64,000 nt of DNA from Zygaena filipendulae (Eukaryota; Arthropoda; Insecta; Lepidoptera; Zygaenidae). Under the pieces are notes generated by a model. That model ran no database searches and was not told where the DNA came from. It was given only the letters and a program-made list of their open reading frames with translations. The DNA is taken from NCBI GenBank assembly GCA_907165275.2, contig OU015672.1:310001-374000 (forward strand), read 5' to 3'. The position numbers were made by a program, and so were the translations under genes. Every line of letters starts with the position of its first letter. Within the stretch, counting starts at the first letter, position 1. This document shows, piece after piece, positions 11,945-25,161 of the stretch.

Positions 11945-12685
11945 TTGTTCACCTTTTTACATCGATTAAATACCGATAAAATGTTGAACATAAAAAAATA
12001 AAAAATGTGGACACAAGATGGCGCTATAATTTTAAAATACGATTTACTCAAAATTTCTCCAGAGTTGGTTAACACGAGGGTTGCCACCTTTTTTTTGTAA
12101 AAAATATAGTGGGTATTTCTCCGAAAAAAGATGCAAAAATATAACTTACGTTTCGGTAAATGCAGGAAAAAAACAGTACAAACATTAAGTATCGGACAGC
12201 ATGAATCAACCTCAGAGTAAACTGAGTAAATAACTAATTCAACTATAAATTAAAATTACTGCTATAGTTTGACAGTTGATGTTTCGTTCTGAAATTCCCC
12301 GTGCTGCGCTGCGGGTGCGTTCCAGACCAATCACAGATAATATAAAAAAGTGCGACAGTTTTCGTGCTATATTATTTTTCTATAATATTATATGGACGCA
12401 GATAAGCAATAACATGTTAACCCACAAAATTAAGTTATTGATTCAGAACGATTTATTGAGAGTTAGGGAACGTTTTTTAATTGTGTTTTTACCTTATTCT
12501 ATTGCTTAAATATGTAACTAAATATTGAACATAAAAAATGTTGACACAAAATGGCGCTCCTACTTTTAAAACACGATTTACTCAAAATTTCTCCAATGTG
12601 GGTTAACACACTATTGCTTATCTATGTCCATATATAGTAAGTATAATTGAAATATAGTACACACTAGTGTTTATCAATGTCCAAA
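11945..12685. repeat. Nested MITEs: D interrupted by A, which holds a second D
   Basis: Outer D (D1): 11960-12087 matches the 3' half of MITE D up to 'ggttaacac', and its remaining end (cacactagtgtttatcaatg...) resumes at about 12654. Between them lies A, with its 'agggttgccacc' terminus at 12089-12100 and the 'gtgctgcgctgcgggtgcgt' block at 12300. A is itself interrupted at 12393-12630 by a complete D2 flanked by TA. Confidence 0.7.
12393..12630 (+). mobile_element. MITE D2, complete, TA target duplication
   Basis: Terminal inverted repeats start TGGACgcAGATAAGCAATA and run on into a GTTAACCCACA block. The element is flanked by TA on both sides (12391-12392, 12631-12632). No coding capacity. 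Other copies are at 32424-32661 and 48366-48617. Short TIRs and TA suggest a Tc1/mariner-type mobilising enzyme. Confidence 0.78.
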
Positions 12686-12689
12686 TTGT

Positions 12690-13850
12690 AGATGTAAATA
12701 AATGAATTTTTAATAAGTATTTTTAATAATATCTTTGTTTTATTCCGATTTATAACGACTTTTGATGTATTAAACAAAAGTTTATATCGCAGATCCCGCA
12801 GGAATTCCAGGATAAAAAGTACCCTACGTATGTGTTATTCTGATGTAATTTAAGCTTTAGGTAATATTGTAAAGTTTCATTAAAATGCATTCAGTAGATT
12901 TTACTTGAAAGAGTAACAAACATCCATACATGCAAACTTTCGCGTTTATAACATAAGTGAGTACTTATTCGAATTGAATAAATAAATATTATCTATACCA
13001 GAGGTTTCCACACATCGTGAGGAAACCATCGCATGGTGGTACGGCATTCTCTAGATGTGTTTACAATTTTGGATCAGCAATGTTGCGTACAACTCATATT
13101 ATTTCGTCTGAGTATAAGACATTATTGTCGTCTCAAAGAAGTTTCAATTCAACAAGAATTACCTATTAAATCTCATGAAGAAAAAGATATTATTCGACAA
13201 TAATGATTTTATTAACAATATTGCAATATAACAGGCGTATTTACACTTACAGGCTAGTTTGCTATCAAATGGCTTATTTCATAAAAAAACAAAGCATAAT
13301 TTAATAATATAAAAACAGCTATTTTCTTAATTTTATTGTCCTATCTACTTACTGTATTTCTATCAATATTATAATCAGTAAAAGTTAATTTGTTTATAGG
13401 GGGTAACCTGAAACTATTGAATTGATTCCAGATGTGAGAAGCTACGGTTGTGCTGAAATAAATTTATTTTTCTTCTTCCTTTTAATCCCAATACTAGCTG
13501 TTCCCCCGGTTTTTCCCGCGTTAATTTCGGAGTTCTGCGAGAATTCCGGATTACAATATAGCCTATCTTACTTAGGGATAATGTAGCTTACTAATGGTGA
13601 AAGAATTTTTGAAATCGGTCCCCTGTAGTTTTTGAGTTAAATCGCCACAAACATACAAACAAACAAAAAATCAAATCTTTCCTCTTTACAATACTAGTAT
13701 AGAGTAGTTTTGAGCTTGAATATATTAATGTGCTTTAGTGACCTCTCTATAGATAAATAAAGCAAGGTATAGTCTGTTATTTCAGTTTGAATGTAGGTAT
13801 AAAAATATATAAATCTTTTTAGTGTCGTTAAGAAATTTTGTGTCAAATTA
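12690..13850. other. Intergenic and 3' flank of gene 1
   Basis: Inverted retroposon tail at about 12790-12960, repeat-like 'gaggtttccacacatcgtgagg' at 13002, and a forward tail at 13492-13700 (ctagctgttcccccggtttt to ctttacaatactagtatag). No coding frame. Confidence 0.5.
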
Positions 13851-16800
13851 CTAAAGAAAATAGTCTCCAGAATACCTATCAGGCAAACCGTCTTTGGACT
13901 CGTTTTCTTCCATCTCAGATTTCTCTGTGCCGTAATCCAGAGAGTTCAATAAATCCATTTCTTTCTTAAAGCCGACGTCGTCGGGTTTGATTTTAGAATT
14001 TCTCATCTCTTCGTCAACCAACTCTTTCGAAACTGCACTTATATTTTGATTCGTAAGAACGTTTGTTTTTTCTGTAGAAGGATCTCTTGCAGTAGGCTTT
14101 GCGGTGGTAATCGACATGTTGACCGTTACTTCCCATAGATCACCTTCATCTATCCAATCTGTCTTTGATCTTTTATCAGAGCTTGATCTCTCTTCGCTTT
14201 CTTCACTGTTTTCAATGAAGCTAAACTTCTTCTTCGTAGTTTTATCGTTACTTGTAACTTTTTCTAGTGTTACCGTCTTAACTGATGGAGTGCTTGCAAC
14301 TGAAGTTGATTCAGTGCTGAATTCTGTGCTAGATTCAGTGTCATGTTCAGTTGTTGCTTTATAAATGACAGTTACATCATCCTCCATGTCAGCTTGGAAA
14401 ATATCATATTTTCTAACATCATTAAAATCACTACCGCGATTAAGAGTTTTCTCGAAATTAAATAAATTTTCTTCAGTAATTTTATTAGTAACACTAGCTT
14501 TAGTTACTACACGAGAACTCGCTTCTGTTACGGGTTCCTCGTCTAGTAATTGGAGATTGTCTTCTTTATTGACTATGGGTTTATGGTTTAAAGTTGAATA
14601 CACTTTTAAGTCTTCATAATCGGTGTCACTAAATACTATGGTTTTGTCATCAACTCCTTTTACTTCTTCAACTTGTGAAGTAGTATTATTTTCTTTTGAT
14701 ATAACGATAGAATTTGAGTTATCTTCGTTAAAATTAATTATTTCTGCCTGTTCAGTGGTGGACAAGGTAGTAAATTTGGTTTTTGTTATATATTTTAGTA
14801 CCTTTTTCTGTATTGGTTTAATGTCAGGTGCGTTTCTTATGGCATCAATCAGAAGATCTATGCCATCGTTAGCTGAAATAAAGTAAACGCAATAACGTTA
14901 TTATCATTTAAATAATAAATAATTCAGCCCTAGACATATTTAAGTTTCAAAAAATTTACCTGGAACCATATCCAATGGATAATTTTGTTTAAGCATATAT
15001 TCCATCATCATCAACAAATATTCAAGACCATCGTCATCACGAGCTGCCTCTCTTTTATGTCTAGAGTTTTTGTCATTTAGCTTGTTTGCTATATCTTTTA
15101 GTTTCCTAAGATTTTTAATTATGTTACTTGCGTATGCTTCTATAGCTTCCGTATTATTAACTTTTTTATCGATTGTGGTTATTTCTGGTTTCTTCTTTGA
15201 TATATTCAATTTACTTTCAAAGTTATTTATTATTCGGTACATGTTACGGATGAATGTGTTTTGTACAACGTTATATTTAATGAGAATATTTTTAAGACTG
15301 TTCAATGTTTCTTCAAGTGTTTGTTTTTTATTTCTCACATTATGTTCTCTTTTCATTGATCTTAAATTACGATTTGTATCAATTTTATAACTTTCTATAT
15401 TTTTATTAGTTAATATTTTGATAATTTCATTTAAAACCGTTGCAAACTTTGCTATAGAGTTGATAAATTCTTTTGTATTATTTTTAACATATTCAATTTG
15501 TGATATTTGAGTTTCTGTTAATGTTGTGTTATCATAAGTTCCTTTGACAATTGATTTCAATTTATTTACACCATCGATGACATTAATGTCTTCATCAATC
15601 AAATTATATTCTACGTTCTTGTAATTATTAGGCAAATCGATCAATCGTAGCAAACCCTTAATTATTCCAATAGTTTTTATTATTTTTGTCATTTCAGTGT
15701 TAAGTTCTGTAAGTTTGGATTTCAAAATGACTTTGTATTTGGATTTGATTTGACAAGGACCGAAGTATTCGCAGAGTAACGCAATAATATTGATATTGTA
15801 AGCACGTTTATTTATGTTTTTATTATTTAATTTGATTCCTTTGCTTTTATTTTTGGAAAATATGTACTTCATGATCTTTTTTAAATATCTAAGAATGTTC
15901 AAACTTTTGAGCTGAGAGCTCACTTCTTTGGTATTTTTTTTACTCGGGAACGTATTAAGAAAGTTTTGCAAAAATGTCTGTATATTATTTGGTCTATCTT
16001 TATTTTGGTTAGCTAAATTTGAATTTGGTTGAATAATTCTACTCATTTTGTATCTTTTTGATTTGTGAATTAAATTGTTTTTTCTTGTTTTCTTGTTATC
16101 TAACTTAGCTATATCTCTTGTCTTATTATTAACAAGCAAAAGAGGATCAGTTTTGTTTAAATTTGGTAACTTAGTTTCAATATGAGTTAAATTCTTTATT
16201 TCATATTTCAATAATTTAATTTTTAATAAATTTAAATTACCAATATCGGTTTTATTGTCAAGTCCCTGTCGTGTCTGATTTCTAATTTGATAGAAATCTT
16301 TTTCTACCATATTCTTATTAGTGTCGTTTTTATTTTCTCTTATTTTAGAAATATTCCTTTTATTTAAAATCAAATATGTTTCAGACGTTGTATCATTTAC
16401 TTTATAACTAGTGATATTTGAATTCGAATTGTTCTTTGTGCTAATTTCAATATCCATACCATCCAAAATATCTATACCTTTTGTTATTTTATTTTCAACT
16501 AAATTGGTAACAATATCTCTTGAAGTATCATTTTTAAAATCATCCTCCGTAGTTTTCAACGTAAATATTTGTATATTATCGATATTAAAAGAATCAGAAC
16601 TATTAAATTTTGTATTATTTTCATAGAAATCTCTAGTGTAGAAAGTTTCCATGATAGTTGTAAGTGGAGTTGGAGTTTTAAAATTGCTGGATGTAACATT
16701 GACATATCCAGAATTTGTTGCGACCGTAGCCACTTCTTCTGGTGAAGCATATTGTAATCCTGAAATATTTTTTTAGGTTAGGAAATAGATTATTCTTAGC

Positions 16801-19285
16801 TAGTTCTTTCTCGCGATTTCACAAGGAGTTCCCGCAAGAATTCCAGTATAAAAGTACCCTGTAGTACTCACGAATACTGTAACTTCCTATATATGAAGGA
16901 AGTTTTAAAGTCGGTTCAGTAGTTCCAGATATTTGTTGATGAAAAAATTTTGATAAAAAAAAACTGATCATTACCATAAACTGTTGTATTTATACCAAAT
17001 TCAACGTTTTTAACTGCTAAAGTATCTCTTTTGGGTCTACTATTAATTTTTGGCACATAATTAGTAGTCATATTTTGTGCTACAGTTGATCTGTTGTCAG
17101 GCTTTTTGATAGATTTCTTATTAATAATGGATATTTTCGCCTTGTTTTTGCTATCATTTCTGACAACACTCTTCTTTAATCCTTTGACTTGATTAGTTTT
17201 TAAAGCTGCTCGTTTCTGTACGAATTTATTTCCAATGATGGTGTCGTTTTTATTATATTGAGTGCCGTTGTTCTTTCTATGTACGACTGTAACAAATCTC
17301 TTTGGTACTCTCTGTGCCAGTTTGACTGTGCTATTGTAAGGTTGAACAATGAATTTCACTTGAGTACCCTTTATTGACATAGGATATTTCGATGTTGAGT
17401 TTTTCATTAGGAAAACGGTTCTTACTTTTACCGAGTTGGGTTTTCTCGTAGTTACGTTTATCATTTTAATGACAGGTTTGGGTGTAGTTACTCTGTTCTT
17501 TTTTCGTACTGCCTTCTTCGTTCTGGGTGCGTTAGGTTTCTGTGTGGTCATTTTGATTTTATGAAGTACGTTAGGTGTATTGGTAGGTTCAGAATTAGTT
17601 GCGATACTGAATTTAGGTTTTTGAACATTTCTCCTAGATGGAGAATTTTGTCTTATGCTTTTGTTACTCTTCATTTTTTTCTCTGAAAACATTGGTCAAG
17701 GTAATTCAGGCCACTTGTTAAACACAGATTATGCGATAAAGCATATTATAGTGTAGTAGACTATTTAAATGATACAGACGTTTGGGAATGAATTGCTCTA
17801 TCCAATTACTATTTTTTGTTCTCCTAGTTTATAAGATCATTAAAAGACAGCGCTGCTGAGTTTCTTGTCAGTTCTTCTCAGCAGAGGACGTATTCCGAAC
17901 TGACGGTAATTTATAGTTCTAAGAACCAGCTGATGATTACAAGTGATTGTAACCAATCCTTAGTAATAAATAGCTTTTGAATTTTGAATTTTAGAATTTT
18001 GGTCAATTATTTATTATAGTCAATAAACTTTATCGATAGTGCTTACTATCGGGGCAGAAGCTCATAACATGACAGTCCCAGTGTCCTCCAGCGTCACAAT
18101 CACACACTGTACAGCCAAGGCACCAATCGTCTAGAAATTGAATATAAACTTCAATGGCAAGATCCAAAGGTATACAGACTTTTGGTGCTAAAATAAAACT
18201 ACAATAAAATACATAATTACAGTATTTTAAGAAACAGTACCTGGTGGACAACCATAGCTCTTGCTGGATTCAAACGGTTTACATTCCTGGGGTGCTTGCT
18301 TCTGAAATACTGTAAAAAACAACTATAACTTATTCCTCCATTTAAATAAAAAAATTAATAGCAAAAGATACAAGAATAAGAAAATCAACAAGGCATAGAA
18401 GAAGAATCCTTACTCACATTCTTTAGCAGCGTCCCTGAAGAATATGTCACTGAATCCCTTTGCAAAGCGACGAACTCTTTTCTCCCTGTAAATTTCTAAT
18501 TATTTAGTACCCTACTAAGAAGTTATGACTTTGCACTCACTGAATAGCTGGTGTCATACCTATGCCCATAATGCTGATAGTGCTCCACTTTGCACTTCCG
18601 GTTTTCTCTCAGCCAGCATGCCGCGGTGCCATTGTCCCGGCAGAAGCACAAGTAGCATGCCTCTTGCTGGAATAAGTTAGGAGCTGATTGCCTTTGGAAA
18701 AAGTATCCCACGTCTGGGCAACTTTCGATAATCTTCATAATGAAGCTGGGGTCTTTTTGTGTTCCTGAGAATCAAAAGTCAATATAATATTATTAAAACA
18801 GCTCTCTCATCATATAAACTGAGCTCTTCTGCTCTTAACGATAGAAAACAGCTGACAAACGCCCTGTTACGACCGATAGACAAAGGCCACTCGTAAGGCT
18901 CCTCACGACGATCAGTCTGGTGCTACTTCCATTCAGCTGGACCATGTAGTTGATGTCACTAGATCATAGTATCATCTTGTGGGAGGTCTGCCCACGCCTT
19001 GTCTGCCTGTCGCTGATCGTCTCTCCGCAACTTATTTATTATAACTGTAATTTACAGCTTTATAGTTCCAATCTAAGCATTAAAAATAAGCAATTCTAAT
19101 AATCATGCGAATTTTTAAAGGATCTTTTTCATGCCATCAAGTTGTCTGTACCCACGGATTCGCATCACCAAAATATTCTGCTGGGGCTGGCTTTACTTTA
19201 CTTTACTGGCTTGATGACAGTTCCCCTGGGACTCACCTTCAGCGAGGACATTTTGCGCCAGCAGCAACGTCACCAACAACCACAT
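13851..19285 (-). CDS. Gene 1: secreted Cys-module / Asn-Lys-rich protein (1353 aa)
   Basis: Function not recognised. Exons on the minus strand: 19285-19237, 18764-18560, 18485-18418, 18309-18241, 18187-18047, 17682-16975, 16759-14960 and 14872-13851. All junctions are GT-AG and the frame stays open for 1354 codons with the stop. Signal peptide MWLLVTLLLAQNVLA. Module A (C53-x2-C-x-C, then C66 and C74) has the pattern CYLCFCRDNGTAAC. After an EKRVRR dibasic stretch (86-91), module B covers C117, C128, C135 and C153-LGCTVCDC-...-HWDC-...-C175. Residues 178-1353 are low-complexity: a basic Thr-rich exon, a 600-aa Asn/Lys-rich exon with many N-x-S/T sequons, then a Ser/Thr/Glu-rich tail. RPKR and RHKR sites invite furin-type cleavage. 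The Cys spacing recalls VWC or pacifastin folds, but that is only a resemblance. All but one intron are phase 1. It is divergent with gene 2, whose first exon is also 49 nt. Confidence 0.82.
16795..16925 (+). repeat. Retroposon tail in gene 1 intron
   Basis: Degenerate 'tagctagttctttctcgcga' ... 'gttcagtagttcc' fragment of the common tail family. It lies within the intron 16760-16974 and leaves both splice sites intact. Confidence 0.55.
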
Positions 19286-20827
19286 GCTCGCGTGCTAGTA
19301 GCGGTTAGTCGACACAAAAGAGTAAGCAACGGCGATTAACTACGCAGGAACCAACGGCCACTGTGTTTGTAAATACGGTGAAAATTCTGCACGTTTCCAT
19401 CGCAGAGGCGGATTTAGGAATTTGGGATTATAATTTCGGTGCTCGGTTAGACTTTCTTTCATATCCCTGATCGTGATCAATAAGTCTTTTTTGAATTATG
19501 GTGTGCAGACTTTAAAATTAGTCACTTAAGTAAGAAAGTCAAAACTTTACGCCTTACATAAGAATTTACTTCAATACTTTTGACAACATACTATACCGAT
19601 ATGATATACGGATTCTTCAAGGATCTTTTCACAAAACTTTTCCTTCTTCGTTGTAGGTACTCATTTAGGTACATTTACTTCAGTGCTGTGACAGCTAATT
19701 AAAATTACAATCAATAGTACATTGTTATCCAAGGGGTGAAAGTAACCCAAAAGTTCGAGGCACTAAATAAGTTACTTTCTCCCGAGGGTAACACTGTGCT
19801 TTTCATTACGAATGCAAGGAAAGTCAAAATAAAAATAGGAATTAGCTAAAGAAAAAATGAGTGAAGATCGGATAGTCGCTTGACACTTTCCCACCTATTT
19901 CTTTTTCTTTGGCCGGCTAGCTATTCAGCCAGTATTTTTTATTTACATTGTGGCGACCTAAAAAAAATATTTTCTTTAATTATTAAGTATTAATTAAAGA
20001 AAATAAAAAAATATAAATAGGAATTAGCTTAAGAAAAAGTGAGTGAATTTTATTTTAATTAATACCTACTTAAACTTTACGTTATTTCAATTTTACATCG
20101 CGCTGGCTGTATAGAAAGTTGAAACATGGTTCAATAGAAATGTGAAAATAGACCTAGTTTTATTTTAATAATTTGACAGTTGTCAGTTGAAAGCGATTCT
20201 CCCTAGGGCTGAAAAGGGCTACTTTCAACCCGCTTCTCAGGCAACTTCAGACCTACTTTCCGAGCATGAGTAATGAAAAATATGTTTTCGTTATTAACTC
20301 CATAACTTGAGAATGTGTTGATCGATTTGGTCGTTTTTTTTTATATTGTATCGGAATAAATATTTTCAGCCAAAGAAAAATTGGAAAAGTGTTTTGTCAT
20401 GGTATTGAAAATTTAACAGAACAACATCCTACGGGTCAGTTAGTTATAAACGGTTTGATTATGAGATCTTTCTTTTGATTACGTGCCTACTATCCTTATA
20501 GGTACTATTATTATAAACGCGAAAGTTCGTATATATGGATGTTTACTCTTTCACGCAAATACTGAATGGATTTGAACTTGACTTTACAATAATATAGCTT
20601 ATAGGTACATCAGAAAAACACAAAGGGTACTTTTTATCCCGGAATTCCCGCGGGAACTCCGAAATTACCGCGGGTGAAACCGCGTGGATCAGCTGGTATG
20701 GAATAAGCTTTGAATCATATAATTTCGTTGTAGTCCGTCCCTAGATATCCCAATAACAATGCGTTCAGTAAACACTGGATCAGATTACGAAACCTGAGTA
20801 ACATAATTGTTCGTTCACCGTACTAAT
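19286..20827. promoter_or_regulatory. Divergent intergenic region between genes 1 and 2
   Basis: 1.54 kb between the start codons of two paralogous genes pointing away from each other. It contains a repeat-like patch at 19708-19830 (shared with 36190-36310: 'ttactttctcccgagg'), AT-rich sequence, and an inverted retroposon tail at 20505-20697. A TATAAT at 20719 and a TCAGT at 20765 lie upstream of gene 2, but their spacing is too wide for a standard core promoter. A shared promoter is inference. Confidence 0.4.
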
Positions 20828-23800
20828 ATGTACGCGGTGTTTGTTTGTATGTTTGTTACTATCTGCGGGGCGTCCGGTGAGCCATTTGTTTTTGTCAGTT
20901 TTGTAAATTGTAGTACTAAAGCCTAATTCATTGTATGTTTTATATCATTCATTGTCCTCCCTCTTATAACCATCTTCATGTCTGATTACTCATTATAGAT
21001 GTTTTATAGATTGACTGATTAGTTAATGTTTTATATCATTTACTAGCTGTGCCCCGCGGTTTCACACGCGTGAGTTGCGGAATTCCCGCAGGAACTCCAA
21101 AGTAGCCTAAAGTAGATATTCCTTATAACATCAGCTAATTAGCAGTGAAAGTCCCGTCAATATCGGACCAATCGTTTCGGAGATTCACCCGCGTGAGTTT
21201 TGGAATTCCCGCAGGAACTCCAAACTTCTTTTATATAAACCTTGTCCTGACAATAACGAACACAAAAAGAAACAATTATCCAATTTGGTGCAGTCGTTTT
21301 GGAAGTTATGCGCTTAGCAACACATTGGACGATTCATTTTTATTTGTATAGATTGTCCTCCCTCTTATTATAACCATATTCATGTCTGATTAGTGTGCTT
21401 CAAGTTCGATCATTACTAGAGACAGATTTTGGTGCAACTACTTAATAATTTTTAGGACTTCCATCGTCGTGGCACGAAACATTCCACTACGCCTGGCACC
21501 CAGCTCAGCTGTACCGCCGGAGTGCGACAGAGACCTGCAAGATATGTTATGGGTACCACGACTGTTGGCCGACGGATAGCACCAGCTGTGAATACTACAT
21601 CACCACAAATATGATCCTGGATGACGACGAAGAATCCCCTGGGGGAGAAAACGTGGAGATCAGAGAAGAGGTTGATCGAATGCTGTATGATTTGGTTGAA
21701 AATGGTAAGTCAGCTTAGTGGTACAGTAAGCCTACCATGTTATCTGATAATGCTTTTATAAACTTCTTAATTTTCAGCATCAACAAACCCTAATTACAAA
21801 GAATGTATACCATTTATATCTAGCCACACTGACTGTACCAAAGGTATGTTTATTCATAATAATATTATTTGGGTGAAATTACTCGGTCTGTCTGTTAGCT
21901 GTGCCCCGCGGTTTCACCCGCGTGAGTTTCGCAATTCCCGCAGGAACTATCTTTGTCCAATTGCTCCTTATAACATCAGCTATTTGCCAGTGAAAATCCC
22001 GTTAAAATCTGTCCAGCCGTTTCAGAGATTAGCCGGAACAAACAGACAGACAGACAAACAAAAATGTAAAAAAGTTTTTATTTTTTACTTTCAAATTTTT
22101 TTTTTTTTTTATAATAATCCACATCACAACACACAGATCTACTTGATCCCACAGTAAGCTATTATTAGCTTGTGACGTGGAAACCAAGCAAACGTGATAT
22201 ATACTACATAGAATTACTTATATATTATACTATAGATATATAAACACACCCAGACTGGAAAATGGAACCCTGTGTTCATCACATCAAGTCCACCCCCACC
22301 GGGAATCGAACCCGGAACCCCTTGATTAGCGGGTAGGCATGGTGACCTCTGCGCCAAACGGGAATGCATTTAGTGAAAAGCTGTTCATTTGGAATTACAA
22401 ACAGGCACTTCAATTATATTTATATGTATGTATATTGTATAATGTATATGTATATATAGATATAGATATACCTATAGTTATAGATGAAATTCCAAAATTA
22501 CAGACAACATTTGTACTGGATGCAAATCTTGCTCGTGTGACATTGAGGGCAGCTGGAACTGCAGTGCTGTGCAACACTGCCAAGTCACAGTCAGAAAGAA
22601 CATAAACCATAGAGTACTTGTGATGGTCATGGAGAATCTGAACGAAAGTAAGAGACTCATTGTGTTTATGTGGACATAAGACATATTGATGTACCTATCA
22701 GCTAATCTGTATTTTGCTTTCAACATAATATTTGGAGCTAAACTGCTCAATAAAATAGTGGAGTTAGACATTTTCAACAGTTACATATCCAAAAAAATAT
22801 TTTCTATTAAGTTACAGGTGAGAAATTTTTTATTGAAAGAACCAAACGTTCAAACTCAATTCCAAATAAAGATAGAAATATGACATATGAAGAAATATAT
22901 AAATGGTGGTATGAAAATAATGGAAGTACGCATCAAGAAGTTGATAAAGTAACATCGACGACCCCAAGTATGTAACTCTAAAATAGAAAAATTTTACTAA
23001 ACCTAAAATAAATGGTAAAAATTCTTGATTATCAATATTACACACAACTAAGTTTTCTTTTTCTTTAAATCAAATAGATAAAATAAAATGTTTTTCTAGA
23101 ATCCAACATCAATCAAGTGAACCCCATTGGAACATCAATCTCAAAAGACGTTGAGTCTTTGGAGTTCGACGAAGTACTTAGTAACATTGGTATTAAAATA
23201 ACGAATTACAATAGAAAAAAACCTCTGTTGGACATGATACGTTATAAAGGAATCATAGAAGATAGCATCAACCGTGACAATGAAAATATAACTTTCCACA
23301 ATTTGTATGAAATGACAAATCCATTTGAGACTATAAATATTGTTAACGATGGTAAAGGCAATGGTTCGAAACCTAGTGATTTGAGAACTAAAGTTACTGC
23401 AACCGAAAAGACTGGTGGTAAAACAATTTTCGATTCTGGTAAGCAAATTTTTGGATAAAGGTAGGGATTTTTGTTAAAGTTATATAATGACATTGCTTTT
23501 TTTTAGACACAAATGACTTTAATGAAAAAATTAACATCAATTTAAAATACCTATTGGATGAAAATAAAGAATACAATTTAGAGAGTCCAAGTAAAGTATC
23601 GATAAAGAAAAGAGATGTGACACAAATAACTGAAAACAAGAACCAATCATTGTTTAATAATAAAACATCTGAATACGTAAGGCATAACGTCGTTCTTCCT
23701 TTAAATCAAATCATATTTGAGAAACAACACGAAATAAATCAACTAGTAAATATTAGGGACAACCTGTTACTATATTACATGCAATACTATAACAACAGTC

Positions 23801-25161
23801 CTTCTATTACCAATTTCAACCATAGCATCACAGAAAACAATGAAAATACTTATTTTTCAATTTACAAAGTCGAGATTGCAACTGAAAAAGCGGACATAGA
23901 AGATTTTCGTCGAAGAAATATCGATAGTATTTTAGATAAATATATGTCGAAAGTTAAACGTGATATATTCGAAGTTTTGAAAGATATAGCTTTTATACAC
24001 AAACTGACAAAAGGGAATCTGCCTAATAATATAAAAATTCTCGTTCGTGCTATGAAATATTATTTACACAGTCAAAGACCCAACATGAAGAATATAAATC
24101 ATAATAGATTGAGAAACTACAGAAGACAGAATATTTTACATGATGATGGCTCGAAACAAGATATAAAAGATATTGTTATACACATTTTTCAAATCATTGA
24201 CAAAAATATGCCCGAATCGAATGCTTTACGTGCCCTATCAGGTAAAAGCAAACTAATCATAAAAAGAATTGTAAAACAATATCGTATAGACGATGAGACA
24301 GTAGTATCGAACAAGTTGCGTTTAAACATTACGAACGATTTAAAAAATATAGGCAGTGAATGGAAAGAATTGGCCGATAAAATAGTTGGAAGTCCGCCAG
24401 CTGATCAGTTGCATCGCTTGAAACAGTTACATCTCAACCTTATTAAGAATAATAATAAAATGACCAGGTTGTTAGAATTAATTGATTTTGCACGCGCACG
24501 CCGTATGATGAATGTCGATGAAATTGAAGGCGAGGGGATTATGCTTGCTATCAACGATCATTTGGGGTTCATAAACGACAAAGTACAGAAATACATACTG
24601 TATCAGAGGAAGATCAATAGACATATTCCAGTAGCAAGAAAAAAGGATCAAATGAACAAACCGCGAATAGAAGAGAAGAAGAAATCCTTTTTGAAACACG
24701 TAAAGGAAATGATCAAGAATTCCAAGAACGAAATACTTAGAATGTTCAATCGGAAAGTACCAAAGTTAGATATAATAAATGAGATCGCGAAGAAACAATT
24801 CAAAGAAGTGACCAAAAATAAATTATCCGAATACGAAAAATCTATGAGAAATTGGCAAGAATATTTCAAAACGGCGGGAAATGCGAGACCTAAACGGGAA
24901 TTAAAAAAATATCAAAATCGTATTAAAAATATCATACCGAAATATCTGCGTGGTAAATTGAATCCTGCTATCATTGATGAGAAAATTACTCGTAAATACA
25001 AATCTAGAAATATAAGCCATTTGGAAACTGTTAACTTTAATGTAACAGGTAAATATAATATGTTATATGGTACATAGATTTATGTATTTTCTTAGCAGTC
25101 TACTAGATAAAATGATGAAATTATATTGAAATAAATTTTATTTATTATAGAGATCAAATAA
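20828..25161 (+). CDS. Gene 2: secreted Cys-module / Asn-Lys-rich protein (~850 aa)
   Basis: Paralogue of genes 1 and 3; function unknown. Exons: 20828-20876, 21456-21704, 21778-21843, 22504-22647, 22818-22967, 23100-23438, and a long exon from 23507. The long exon either runs to a stop at 25077 (855 aa) or splices at 25048 to 25151-25161, a three-codon tail EIK and stop (849 aa). Every intron is phase 1. Signal peptide MYAVFVCMFVTICGAS. Module A: C44-x2-C47, C53, C61 (CKICYGYHDC). Module B: C109-IPFISSHTD-C119, then NICTGCKSCSCDIEGSWNC (C125-C141) and C147. The remaining 600 residues are Lys/Asn-rich, probably helical, with sequons and dibasic sites (RPKRE, VKRD). A 'PPADQLHRLK' segment pairs with 'PPADRLILFK' of gene 3. 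AATAAA signals at 25129 and 25165 fit either ending. Confidence 0.8.
21040..21355 (+). repeat. Retroposon tails in gene 2 intron 1
   Basis: Two partial, overlapping tail copies ('ctagctgtgccccgcggttt' at 21042 and the 'ggaattcccgcaggaactcc' blocks at 21080 and 21201), ending 'tttttatttgtatagattg'. They lie wholly inside the intron 20877-21455. Confidence 0.65.
21895..22380. repeat. Retroposon tail plus tRNA-like SINE in gene 2 intron 3
   Basis: Forward tail at 21895-22075 ending in a 'cagacagacagacaaac' run. It is followed at 22292-22356 by a minus-strand SINE head with B-box GGTTCGATTCC (22303-22313) and an A-box-like TGGCGCAGAGGTC (22344-22356). Confidence 0.6.

Noticed and set aside
18302..18303. 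Alternative acceptor ...tttcag for gene 1 exon 4
   Set aside because: It would create a TAA codon at the junction. The acceptor at 18310-18311 keeps the frame.
22292..22356. tRNA-like sequence with A and B boxes
   Set aside because: Acceptor stem and anticodon arm do not fold. It ends in dispersed-repeat sequence like other SINE heads in the window.
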